A stretch of DNA of 64,000 nucleotides from positions 1,054,001 to 1,118,000 of the forward strand of contig NZ_CP094718.1 of NCBI RefSeq assembly GCF_025558425.1, written 5' to 3'. A program made the position numbers and the translations under genes. The DNA is from Staphylococcus sp. IVB6240 (lineage in GTDB: Bacteria > Bacillota > Bacilli > Staphylococcales > Staphylococcaceae). How positions within the stretch are numbered: the stretch's first letter is position 1; each line of letters begins with the position of its first letter. Of the stretch, positions 33,239-42,153 are shown one piece after another. The notes under the pieces are model-generated. The model did not search any database, was not told the origin of the DNA, and saw only the letters and a program-made list of their open reading frames with translations.

Positions 33239-33290
33239 TTGACTAATAAAAGTCTTTAAGTTAAAATCATTTTGTACCAACCGGTAGGTT
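33239..33290 (+). promoter_or_regulatory. tetR promoter 2 with TetR operator 2
   Basis: TTGACT, 17-bp spacer, TAAAAT (33239-33267), then TACCAACCGGTAGGTT (33275-33290). Same geometry as promoter 1: operator 7-9 bases after the -10. Confidence 0.72.
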
Positions 33291-33332
33291 TCGGAAAGTT
33301 ACATTATTTTGTTTTGAAGGAGGTTAAATGTA

Positions 33333-33905
33333 ATGTCGAAGAATCAAGAGATATTAACAGTGGCACGTAACGTCATTCATTCGAAAGGTTACAATGCTAC
33401 GTCTATTAGCGATATATTAAATGCCGCTGATATTGGAAAAGGTCAGTTCTACTATTACTTTTCTTCAAAGCGAGATATGGGATTAGCTGTCATCGATGAT
33501 ATTGTTGAAGAATGGACAGAACAACTTTTAAGAAATCGACTTCAAACAAGTGAAAATCCTAAAGAGAATTTAAATGCGATGTTGGATTGGTCATTAAAAT
33601 ACCATGAAGATATGGCGTCAAAAGCAGGATGTCCTGTGGGGAACTTAGCACTTGAAATGAGTGAACACGATGAAGTTTTTAGAGAAAAAATAGAAGCCTT
33701 CATTGATAAATGGATACAGTCCATTAAAGAAAACTTAGATGCTTTATCTGAGCAAGAACATATAAAAAGCTTTGATACTGAAAAACAAGCACAGTCTATT
33801 TTTTCAACAATTGAAGGTGCCATTATGTTGAAGAAAGTAAAACAAGATACACAATATTTGAAAAATGCTATTGATACAATTAAATGGCAATACCAATTAA
33901 CGTGA
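33333..33905 (+). CDS. TetR-family repressor of the thiol-redox cassette
   Basis: 190 residues. N-terminal TetR helix-turn-helix: ATSISDILNAADIGKGQFYYYFSSKRDMGLAVIDDI. The ligand domain is helical with one notable cysteine (KAGCPVGNLALEMSEHD), a block common in TetR proteins of the AcrR/YxaF-like group. ATG at 33333 follows AAGGAGG. Four near-identical palindromes in the cassette, two before this gene, suggest that it represses itself and the downstream genes. The inducer is unknown; quinones, other electrophiles or oxidants are plausible. Confidence 0.87.
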   Translation: MSKNQEILTVARNVIHSKGYNATSISDILNAADIGKGQFYYYFSSKRDMGLAVIDDIVEEWTEQLLRNRLQTSENPKENLNAMLDWSLKYHEDMASKAGCPVGNLALEMSEHDEVFREKIEAFIDKWIQSIKENLDALSEQEHIKSFDTEKQAQSIFSTIEGAIMLKKVKQDTQYLKNAIDTIKWQYQLT

Positions 33906-33937
33906 TGAGTATATCACGTAATTGTTTGCCTTAATTG

Positions 33938-33953
33938 TACCGACTGGTAGGTA
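33938..33953 (+). promoter_or_regulatory. TetR operator 3, before the thioredoxin-reductase-like gene
   Basis: TACCGACTGGTAGGTA, identical over 16 bases to operator 1, located 38 bases before the ATG of the reductase gene. Confidence 0.75.
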
Positions 33954-33961
33954 AAATCTAA

Positions 33962-34945
<984 letters not shown>

Positions 34946-34960
34946 AAAGTAAAATTAATA

Positions 34961-34985
34961 TATAATTTGTACCAACTGGTCAGTT
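34961..34985 (+). promoter_or_regulatory. -10 element and TetR operator 4, before the AhpD-like gene
   Basis: TATAAT (34961-34966) followed after three bases by TACCAACTGGTCAGTT (34970-34985), the most diverged of the four operators. The -35 is poor, so this may be an internal promoter. Confidence 0.62.
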
Positions 34986-35014
34986 TATAAATAAAAATTA
35001 AAGGAGTTTTGACA

Positions 35015-35674
35015 ATGTTACAAAATGATAGTTTATATAAGAGATCTGATTTTAGAAGATTAGCTGAGATGAGCAAACTTTCATCTGAATCATACAGAAA
35101 GTTTACAGAATTTGATAAACAGGCATTATCAGAAGGGAAACTCAGCGAAAAATTGAAGGAAGCGATTGCCGTTGCTGTGGCGCATACAACAGGTTGTCCA
35201 CACTGTATTGATCATCATGTCAAAGCGTTTAAAAAATTAGGTGGTACTAAAGAAGAAATGGCAGAGGTCATCATCGTAGCAACAGCATTAAAAGCAGGTT
35301 CAGCGATGGCACATAGTGTTAATGCGCTCAATGCATATGATGAAATAGAAGATGATGAACTGTATAGAGCATCATATTTCAATAGACTAAAAGAAATGGG
35401 TCAATTAGATGGTGAACGTTTTAATGCATTTGCGCAATTTGATCAACAAGCAATGAAAGCAGGATTATTTACTGCAAAAGAAAAAGAATTGATGGCAATT
35501 GCAGTCGCACATACAACAGGTTGTCCTTATTGCATTGATATTCATACAAAAGCAGCGAAAAAAGCACAAGCAACGAAAGAAGAAGTCGCTGAAGCAATCA
35601 TTGTTGCAACAGCATTAAAAGCAGGTTCAGCATTATCACATAGCGTCAATGCTTTAAATGCATATGATCACTAG
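35015..35674 (+). CDS. Tandem AhpD-like (carboxymuconolactone decarboxylase fold) protein
   Basis: 219 residues made of two repeats of an AhpD-like unit, 109 residues apart. Each has the redox motif: HTTGCPHCIDHH (Cys61, Cys64, His68) and HTTGCPYCIDIH (Cys170, Cys173, His177), and each ends in ATALKAGSA-x-x-HSVNALNAYD. In AhpD such CxxC/His sites pass electrons to peroxiredoxin; related proteins may be alkylhydroperoxidases. Here the electron donor may be the neighbouring thioredoxin system (inference). AAGGAG precedes the ATG. Confidence 0.85.
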   Translation: MLQNDSLYKRSDFRRLAEMSKLSSESYRKFTEFDKQALSEGKLSEKLKEAIAVAVAHTTGCPHCIDHHVKAFKKLGGTKEEMAEVIIVATALKAGSAMAHSVNALNAYDEIEDDELYRASYFNRLKEMGQLDGERFNAFAQFDQQAMKAGLFTAKEKELMAIAVAHTTGCPYCIDIHTKAAKKAQATKEEVAEAIIVATALKAGSALSHSVNALNAYDH

Positions 35675-35720
35675 TATAACAAAAGTAAAAATATGATATA
35701 TAACTAAAGGAGAGAGAATC

Positions 35721-36035
35721 ATGGCAACTGTAACAGTTACTGAAAAAACATTTAATAAAACAATTGAAAAAGGTGTCACACTTATCGATTTTTGGGCGAC
35801 ATGGTGCCCACCTTGTCAAATGCAATCACCTGTCTTAGAAGAATTGAGCAATGATTTAGAAGGTAAAGTAACAATTGGAAAAGTAGATGTTGATCAAGAA
35901 CAAAACTTAGCTGCTCAATATCAAATTCAAAGCATTCCGACATTGTTGATTTTTAAAGATGGTCAATTAGTACAAAGTTTAGTAGGATTTAATCCAAAAC
36001 CTAACCTAGAAAATGTGTTAGCGCAATATATGTAG
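35721..36035 (+). CDS. Thioredoxin with CPPC active site
   Basis: 104 residues, full thioredoxin fold. Active site FWATWCPPCQM (Cys29, Cys32) instead of the usual WCGPC; cis-proline Pro73 in SIPTLLIF. The second proline in the CxxC changes redox potential in studied thioredoxins, so this one may favour reduction of other partners than TrxA. Good AAGGAG site. Sits between the AhpD-like gene and the disrupted thioredoxin-like gene, likely in one transcript. Confidence 0.9.
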   Translation: MATVTVTEKTFNKTIEKGVTLIDFWATWCPPCQMQSPVLEELSNDLEGKVTIGKVDVDQEQNLAAQYQIQSIPTLLIFKDGQLVQSLVGFNPKPNLENVLAQYM

Positions 36036-36396
36036 TAAACTAAAAAGACTAAAAAGGAGTTGTAAACAATGGAAAAAGTGATCAATTACAATGATTTGAT
36101 GAATAAAATTGATAAAAAAGATAAACTATTATTATATGTTATGTCAGAAGGATGCAGCGTTTGTCATGCTGATTTTCCAAGAGTAGATGCATTGGCCAAA
36201 AAACATGAAATGGAAAGTGTACAAATCATGGTAAATGAAATTCCAGAAGCTGCTGGACAATTATCACTGTTTACAGCTCCTGTTCCTACGATTAGTCAAG
36301 CACTTTATTTAAGTGAGTGCTAAAAAAGGCATCACTAAATAAACCTATGTTAGTAAAAAATTTTTGGAATGTGTTATTATGATGGTAGATAGGTTA

Positions 36397-37605
36397 TCAG
36401 TGCGGTGACATTCGATAATCGTATTCTTTATTGTTAATAACTAAGTGATGAATAGTTTTTAACAGCTTGTTCACACAAGCAATAACTGCAGTCTTATGGC
36501 CTTTTCCATAAGGCTGTTCTTTTAATTTATAATAGTAATCAACAATGTGGTTGGCATATAGTCTTTGTACTTTCAACATGTTTTGTACAATGATGTAAAA
36601 TAATGACCTTGCACGTTTATTTCCTCGCTTATTTATTTTGTCTTTGTAATGTGTTTTTCCTGATTGATATCTTTTTATATCAATACCAATATAAGCATTC
36701 AGCTGTTTATGAGAAGTGAAAGCACGTATATCACCTAGTTCTCCAATTACCATAGCTGCAGTTAACTCTCCAATACCTGGAATAGATGTTAATATTTTAA
36801 ATTCATCAAGTGTTTGAGCTAAGTCAATAAGTTGAGTTTGAATGGCTAATTGTCTTTCCATTGAATTAAGTAAATCATCAATTGTGTAGATGAGTTTATC
36901 TACGAAGAATGAATCAGCGGGTACTGATGGATAACTTTCATTCGTATAAGAAACTAACTTCTCCACATATGAATTTACCTTTTTGTCTGACAATCGTTTA
37001 TTAGTACTATTAGCGATTAGCTCTTTCAATTTTGATACATTATTAACATCTACATAATCTGGATGTGGAAATAGCTTCGCAACTCTCAACGCGATTTTAG
37101 AGTATCTGTCTTTAAATAAAATTTGTAGTTCTGGAAAGGTCATATCTAATAACTGAATCAATGTACTTTTTAAGTATGTCATTTGATTAGAAAGTTCTTC
37201 ATAATATCTTGTCACTTCTCTTATTTTGATGTGAATATCTTTTATCATATTTTGAGATGGTTGCTTATTATAATGCTTCGCAAGATTTGCCAACTTATGA
37301 GCATCTGATTTATCTGTTTTCCATGTTCTAAGTGTATTTGTCATTAACTTAGACTCTAACGGATTCACTATACTGTAAGGGATGTAATTTTCATTACAGA
37401 ATCTTTCTAGCGGTTTGGAATATATACCTGTTGATTCAAGAAGGATATAAATCCCTGCATATTGTTTTACATAATTCAATAGATTTTCAAAGCCGCTTTT
37501 ATTATGAATTAATTCAAACTCGTCTATAAAAGTTTCGTTTGAATAATGTGCAATAAAGCTTTTCCCTTTCCCTACATCGATACCAAAATATTCGATATAA
37601 ATCAC
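36397..37605 (-). CDS. IS110-family transposase (DEDD recombinase)
   Basis: 402 residues. N-terminal RuvC-like DEDD domain: Asp10 (FGIDVGKGKS), Glu57 (LLESTGIYS), Asp98 and Asp101 (KTDKSDAHKLA). C-terminal Transposase_20 domain: LTSIPGIGELTAAMVIGELGDI and the serine motif YQSGKTHYKDKINKRGNKRAR. It appears intact. The start is uncertain: the GTG at the end given overlaps the last base of the TAGGAG site; ATT or ATC codons two to five codons in are better spaced and would imply a non-AUG start. Confidence 0.9.
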   Translation of the reverse strand: MIYIEYFGIDVGKGKSFIAHYSNETFIDEFELIHNKSGFENLLNYVKQYAGIYILLESTGIYSKPLERFCNENYIPYSIVNPLESKLMTNTLRTWKTDKSDAHKLANLAKHYNKQPSQNMIKDIHIKIREVTRYYEELSNQMTYLKSTLIQLLDMTFPELQILFKDRYSKIALRVAKLFPHPDYVDVNNVSKLKELIANSTNKRLSDKKVNSYVEKLVSYTNESYPSVPADSFFVDKLIYTIDDLLNSMERQLAIQTQLIDLAQTLDEFKILTSIPGIGELTAAMVIGELGDIRAFTSHKQLNAYIGIDIKRYQSGKTHYKDKINKRGNKRARSLFYIIVQNMLKVQRLYANHIVDYYYKLKEQPYGKGHKTAVIACVNKLLKTIHHLVINNKEYDYRMSPH

Positions 37606-37889
37606 TCCTATTCTTTTTATCTAAGAAGCTTTAACTTCACTGACCCTTATTTTTTTCACTTTCCCATACACGATCTCACTGGACCCAACATACTAAAATC
37701 GAATTAATAAGGAGAGTGAAGTTCTCCAGTTTTTTATACGGATTCGTTGACCCTCGGAGCTGTTCGGAGTACTTCTCTCTACTACTATTCCATAAACTCA
37801 AATAATGCGCTATTGGCAAATTTTAGTAAATAAAAAAGTAGTGAAGTTACCTACCGTCGTAGATTTCTTCACCACTAATCTTAGTATGT
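37606..37889 (-). ncRNA. Candidate IS110 bridge RNA in the left end
   Basis: Noncoding end upstream of the transposase. Read on the minus strand it contains, in order: GAATAGTA (37790-37783), identical to the target flank at 37903-37896; ACAGCTCC (37763-37756), complementary to the other flank (top strand of the element) at 36273-36280; a GGAGA/TCTCC hairpin (37727-37711); and TTAGTATGTT (37696-37687), complementary to the element's own terminus at 37881-37890. This matches left-target, right-target and right-donor guides of a bridge RNA. The RNA ends are not known and the left-donor guide was not found. Confidence 0.68.
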
Positions 37890-38081
37890 TTGTAATACTA
37901 TTCTACAAAAGCAAAGAAATGCATCGACAAGCAAGAATTATTAACTTTGAAGAGTTAGAACAACGCATCGTTGAACTAAAAGCTTTTGAAAATAATTCAT
38001 ATGAATCTGTCTTTTCATAAACCTAGTAAAATAAATAAATTCATGTATGTATCCAAAAATTGAAAAATAAAATATTTTGTA

Positions 38082-38116
38082 AGTGGACTGTATCATGATG
38101 CAGTCCATTTTTTAAT
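38082..38116 (+). terminator. Terminator of the redox cassette
   Basis: TGGACTGTATCATGATGCAGTCCA, a self-complementary 10-bp stem with one mismatch, followed by six Ts. It originally followed the thioredoxin-like gene. Apart from this and the oppA promoter, the ~325 bases before oppA hold nothing I can support. Confidence 0.85.
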
Positions 38117-38280
38117 TTTGTTTCAAATAAGTGGTGATATGAAAATTATTATCCATACAATAATATTACCTTTAATAAGTTAATATACGTGTTTTGCTAC
38201 AATTTATTTATATTCGATAATAAAGAAAATATCGGGTATTTATAATTTTTAAGGAGATTATTAAAATTTTAAATAATTTG

Positions 38281-38310
38281 TTGACAAAATTATCAGACTA
38301 ATACAATAAT
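38281..38310 (+). promoter_or_regulatory. Candidate promoter of the opp operon
   Basis: TTGACA at 38281 with TACAAT 15 bases downstream (or AATAAT at 18). The -35 is consensus; the -10 spacing is not ideal. It lies 40-65 bases before the oppA start. Confidence 0.5.
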
Positions 38311-38346
38311 TGTTATTAAATAGACACAAAATAAAGTGGGAATAAT

Positions 38347-40062
38347 ATGAATAAACGATGGCGTTCTATTTCTATATTGTTTATTTGTCTGGTTTTTGTT
38401 TTAGCAGCATGTGGTAAAGGGGATTCAAATTCGGGGAAAAACGAAAGTAAAACCGAAAAAAGTGATGCAAAAGGGGGCACACTTAATGTCGGAATTGCAG
38501 AACCACCTCAAGGGGACTTCCAAAGTATTTTTGCAGGCTCAACGGGTGACTCAGATGTTATTGCCTATTTCAACGATTCTTTAGTTGATTTTGATGACGA
38601 ATTAAATATCAAACCTAAAATTGTATCTTGGGAGCAAAAGAAGGATGACAAGCTTACATATACATTCAAGATGAAAAAGGGTATTAAATGGCATGATGGC
38701 AATCCTTTAACAATTAATGACTGGATCTTTACTTTAGAAACGCTAGCTGATCCTGACTATGATGGTCCACGCTATGACTACGTACAAGATGTTAAAGGTG
38801 CAGAGGCAAAGCATAAAGGTGAAGCGGATACAATTGAAGGTATCAAAAAAATTGATGACTACACAATGGAGTTAACATTCAAAGAAAATAAAGCAAATAA
38901 CTTATTAAAACTTTGGACAGGCGCTGTAATTAGTGAAAAGATCTTCAAAGATATTCCAGTAAAAGATATGGCAAAATCACCAGAAGTTCGTAAAAATCCA
39001 ATCGGTATTGGACCTTACAAAGTTAAAAATATTGTAGACGGTGAGTCAGTCACATTAGAAAAATTTAAAGATTATTGGCAAGGTGAACCGAAACTTGATA
39101 AAGTCAACCTTCGCGTAGTTGAACAAACATCTATGGCACAAGCATTAGAAAGTGGCGAAATTGATATGTCTAGTTTATCAGCACCAGTTGCAAAAGAGGT
39201 AAGTGATAATGGTGCAGAAAATATTTCATTATTAAAAGCACCATCTACGTCTTATGCAATTGTTGGTTTTGTAATGAATGACTATGATAAAAAGTCACAA
39301 ACAATTGGAAAAGAACGTCCTAAGTATCAAGATAAAAAATTACGACAAGCAATGGCACATGCCATCAACCGTAAAGAGTGGATTGACGCATTCTACTACG
39401 GTTACGGTAAACCATTAAGCGGCTTAATTCCATCAGCGCACTGGAGTGGTGCTGGCAAAGACGACGTACCAACTTATGAATATGATGTGAAAAAAGCGAA
39501 GAAATTATTAGATGAAGCGGGTTACAAAGATAAAGATGGCGACGGTTGGAGAGAAGATAAGGATGGTAAACCATTCGTAATCAACTTGAAACACTATGCT
39601 GGTTCTAACCCAACATTCGAACCACGTACATCAGCTCTTAAAGGCTATTGGGAAAAAATTGGTTTGAAAACAAAAACAGAAATGGTTGAATTCGGTAAGT
39701 TCGGTGAGGACTTAGAAAAAGCGGATAAAAGCATGGAAGTTTATGTAAGAACTTGGGTACAAGGTGCAGACCCGGATCCATCTGGTCTTTATAAATCAAC
39801 AGCTTTATGGAATGAATCACGTTACAACAATGAAAAAGCTGACAAATTGCTTGAAGATGCAGTTGACGGTGACGTTGTTGGTGAAGATAAAGACAAACGT
39901 AAAGAAAAATATTTAGAATGGCAAAAAATCATGGCAGAAGATGTACCTGTCATTCCGATTGTAGAACTTGAAGATGTAACAGCTGTAAGCAGTAAAGTTA
40001 AAAACTTTGAAGTATCTCTTAGTGGAACAAACCCAATTTATGAATGGACTGTTGAAGAATAA
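38347..40062 (+). CDS. oppA: Oligopeptide ABC transporter substrate-binding lipoprotein
   Basis: 571 residues. Lipoprotein signal peptide with lipobox LAAC and acylated Cys22, then a Ser/Lys/Glu-rich linker and a family-5 extracellular solute-binding domain (GIKWHDGNPLTINDWIFTLE, IGIGPYKV, DPDPSGLYKSTALWNESRYNNEKADKLL). Binds peptides (AppA/OppA group) or another family-5 ligand such as nickel chelates; the specificity cannot be read from sequence alone. Only a weak GTGGGA site precedes the ATG. First gene of A-D-F-B-C. Confidence 0.88.
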   Translation: MNKRWRSISILFICLVFVLAACGKGDSNSGKNESKTEKSDAKGGTLNVGIAEPPQGDFQSIFAGSTGDSDVIAYFNDSLVDFDDELNIKPKIVSWEQKKDDKLTYTFKMKKGIKWHDGNPLTINDWIFTLETLADPDYDGPRYDYVQDVKGAEAKHKGEADTIEGIKKIDDYTMELTFKENKANNLLKLWTGAVISEKIFKDIPVKDMAKSPEVRKNPIGIGPYKVKNIVDGESVTLEKFKDYWQGEPKLDKVNLRVVEQTSMAQALESGEIDMSSLSAPVAKEVSDNGAENISLLKAPSTSYAIVGFVMNDYDKKSQTIGKERPKYQDKKLRQAMAHAINRKEWIDAFYYGYGKPLSGLIPSAHWSGAGKDDVPTYEYDVKKAKKLLDEAGYKDKDGDGWREDKDGKPFVINLKHYAGSNPTFEPRTSALKGYWEKIGLKTKTEMVEFGKFGEDLEKADKSMEVYVRTWVQGADPDPSGLYKSTALWNESRYNNEKADKLLEDAVDGDVVGEDKDKRKEKYLEWQKIMAEDVPVIPIVELEDVTAVSSKVKNFEVSLSGTNPIYEWTVEE

Positions 40063-40160
40063 TGGCTTAGATGAAAGATGTTTAAAGGATTGGGCAATCG
40101 TACTGCTCAATCCTTTATTTTCGCTAACAACACAATAACAAGGGGATAGGGGGCACTTTT

Positions 40161-41174
40161 ATGAAAGATAAAGAACTTTTAAAAGTGAAAGACTTATGTG
40201 CAGGTTTTGAAATTAATGGTCAACGATATAATGCAATTTCAAATATTAACTTAACAATTAATAAGGGAGAGGTCATGGGAATTGTTGGTGAATCTGGGTC
40301 TGGGAAATCTGTACTCAGCATGTCAATTATGCATCTCTTACCAGATAAAATTGGTGAAATTCATAGTGGTGAAGTTCACTTTAAACAAAAACGTATCGAT
40401 CATCTCTCAATGAATGACTTCAACAAAATACGTGGGAATGAATTGGCAATGATCTTCCAAGAGCCAATGACGTCACTAAATCCAGTATTTACTATTGGAA
40501 ATCAAATGGTTGAAATGATGGTTAATCATATGGATATTAATAAAGCTCAAGCGAAAGAACGTGCAGTGACCTTATTGAAACAAGTAGGGATTCCACGTGC
40601 AGATGAAGTTGTTAATTCCTATCCACACCAATTGTCTGGTGGGATGCGTCAGCGTGTCATGATCGCAATGGCAATTTCTTGTTCACCAGAACTATTAATT
40701 GCAGATGAACCGACAACCGCATTGGACGTGACGGTTCAAGCACAAATTCTAGAGCTTTTAAAATTTATTCAATTAGAAAATGATATGGGGATTATCTTTA
40801 TCTCTCATGATCTCGGTGTGATTTCCGAAGTGTGTGATAATGTTGCTGTTATGTATGCTGGAGAGATTGTTGAACGTGCCAGTGTTGAAGATATATTTAA
40901 TGCGCCAAAACATCCATATACACAATTGTTAATTAAGGCGATCCCACGTTTAGATGTGAAACAAGATAAATTAGAAACAATTAAAGGGACGGTACCTGGG
41001 TTGGATGAAATGCCTGAGGTAGGATGTAAGTTTGCCAATCGCTGTCCTCATGCGATGCCAGTTTGTACACAACAAAATTTGAAAACGATTCATATTGATG
41101 ATTCTCATTACGTATCTTGTCATCTGTATGATGAAACTGTAATGGCAGAAGGGGGTCCAGCACATGTCGAATAA
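40161..41174 (+). CDS. oppD: Oligopeptide ABC transporter ATPase OppD
   Basis: 337-residue ABC ATPase. Walker A GESGSGKS, signature LSGGMRQR, Walker B LLIADEPTTALD, H-loop SHDLG, and the C-terminal Opp-type cysteine region (CKFANRCPHAMPVC) that may bind Fe-S. AGGGGGC precedes the ATG. Overlaps oppF by 11 bases. Confidence 0.93.
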   Translation: MKDKELLKVKDLCAGFEINGQRYNAISNINLTINKGEVMGIVGESGSGKSVLSMSIMHLLPDKIGEIHSGEVHFKQKRIDHLSMNDFNKIRGNELAMIFQEPMTSLNPVFTIGNQMVEMMVNHMDINKAQAKERAVTLLKQVGIPRADEVVNSYPHQLSGGMRQRVMIAMAISCSPELLIADEPTTALDVTVQAQILELLKFIQLENDMGIIFISHDLGVISEVCDNVAVMYAGEIVERASVEDIFNAPKHPYTQLLIKAIPRLDVKQDKLETIKGTVPGLDEMPEVGCKFANRCPHAMPVCTQQNLKTIHIDDSHYVSCHLYDETVMAEGGPAHVE

Positions 41175-42153
41175 ACCAGTCTTAGAAGTGAAAAACTTAA
41201 AGCAATACTACCCGATTAAAGGTGGGATCTTTAAACGTAAAGTTGGAGAAGTAAAAGCAGTAGATGGTATTTCTTTCACAGTTAAGGAAGGACAAACTGT
41301 CGGTCTAGTAGGTGAATCTGGATGTGGTAAATCATCTGCAGGACGTACAATTTTAAGATTACAAGATGTCACGTCGGGTGAAATTCATTTTTGTGATCAA
41401 GATATTACCCATTTAAAAGGGAAAGCTTTAAGAGAAGCACGTAAAGGGTTCCAAATGGTGTTCCAAGATCCATATGTATCGTTAAATCCAATGCAAATGG
41501 TTGGCGACATCGTTGGAGAACCAATTCGAAATTATTATAAAAAGTCTCAAAATGAAATTGAAGGCGAAGTAAAAGATTTATTAAGACGTGTCGGTTTAAA
41601 TGAACAATCTTACTATAAATATGCACATGAGTTCTCAGGTGGCCAACGTCAACGTGTCGGTATTGCAAGAGCACTTGCCTTAAAACCTAAACTAATTATT
41701 GCGGATGAACCAGTCAGTGCATTAGATGTTTCTGTACAGTCTCAAGTGTTGAATATTATGGATGAACTCCAGGAAGAATTTGGATTGAGCTATTTGTTCA
41801 TTGCACATGATTTAAGTGTTGTAAAACATGTGAGCGATTATATCTGTGTGATGTATTTAGGACATATTGTGGAACAAGGACCCGCAGAAGCGATTTATAA
41901 TCGGCCACAGCACCCTTATACGCAATCATTGATTTCTGCTATTCCAGAGATTCGACCTGGTGAAAAGAAAGAGCGTATCTTACTACAGGGGGACCTTCCT
42001 TCGCCAAGTGATCCGCCGAAAGGTTGCCCGTTCCATACGAGATGTCCGGTTGCTAAGGCTGAATGTAAGCTACAGAAACCAGATTATCGTCAAGTTGAAC
42101 CTGATCACTTTGCAGCATGTATCCTGTTAGAAGAAGAGGTGTTTCCAGAATGA
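41164..42153 (+). CDS. oppF: Oligopeptide ABC transporter ATPase OppF
   Basis: 329 residues. Walker A GESGCGKS, signature FSGGQRQR, Walker [13 protein letters not shown], and Opp-type C-terminus [14 protein letters not shown]. It starts with [16 protein letters not shown], typical of OppF/AppF. Its stop overlaps the oppB ATG (ATGA), so oppD-oppF-oppB are translationally coupled. Confidence 0.93.
   Translation: MSNKPVLEVKNLKQYYPIKGGIFKRKVGEVKAVDGISFTVKEGQTVGLVGESGCGKSSAGRTILRLQDVTSGEIHFCDQDITHLKGKALREARKGFQMVFQDPYVSLNPMQMVGDIVGEPIRNYYKKSQNEIEGEVKDLLRRVGLNEQSYYKYAHEFSGGQRQRVGIARALALKPKLIIADEPVSALDVSVQSQVLNIMDELQEEFGLSYLFIAHDLSVVKHVSDYICVMYLGHIVEQGPAEAIYNRPQHPYTQSLISAIPEIRPGEKKERILLQGDLPSPSDPPKGCPFHTRCPVAKAECKLQKPDYRQVEPDHFAACILLEEEVFPE

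Larger units (their letters stand above)
36285..37891 (-). mobile_element. IS110-family insertion sequence
   Basis: About 1.6 kb between the two halves of the thioredoxin-like gene. Boundaries are deduced from the gene's reading frame: left half ends ...CCTG-TT, right half begins TT-GTAATA, so TT is the presumed dinucleotide core present at both ends. There are no terminal inverted repeats or longer target duplication, as usual for IS110. The long noncoding end (~285 bases) is upstream of the transposase and the short one (~110 bases) downstream, which fits the IS110 subgroup rather than IS1111. The exact ends could be off by a base or two. Confidence 0.83.
36069..38020 (+). pseudogene. Thioredoxin-like (YtpP-type) gene split by IS110 insertion
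   Basis: The 5' part (36069-36284) encodes residues 1-72 with active site Cys29-Ser-Val-Cys32 (EGCSVCHADF) up to LFTAPV. The matching 3' part is at 37892-38020, in frame as VILFYKSKEMHRQARIINFEELEQRI and ending in TAA. Joined with a TT overlap they give an unbroken ~115-residue thioredoxin-like protein ending in the HRQAR block typical of YtpP-type proteins. A 1.6-kb IS110-family element sits between them. The remaining 5' ORF reads 12 residues into the IS and stops, lacking the C-terminal strand and helix, so it is probably nonfunctional. Confidence 0.85.

Noticed and set aside
37805..37891. Start of a separate 71-residue protein before the VILFYKSKEMHRQ tail
   Set aside because: The first ~30 residues are translated IS110 end sequence; only the part after 37892 belongs to the disrupted thioredoxin-like gene.
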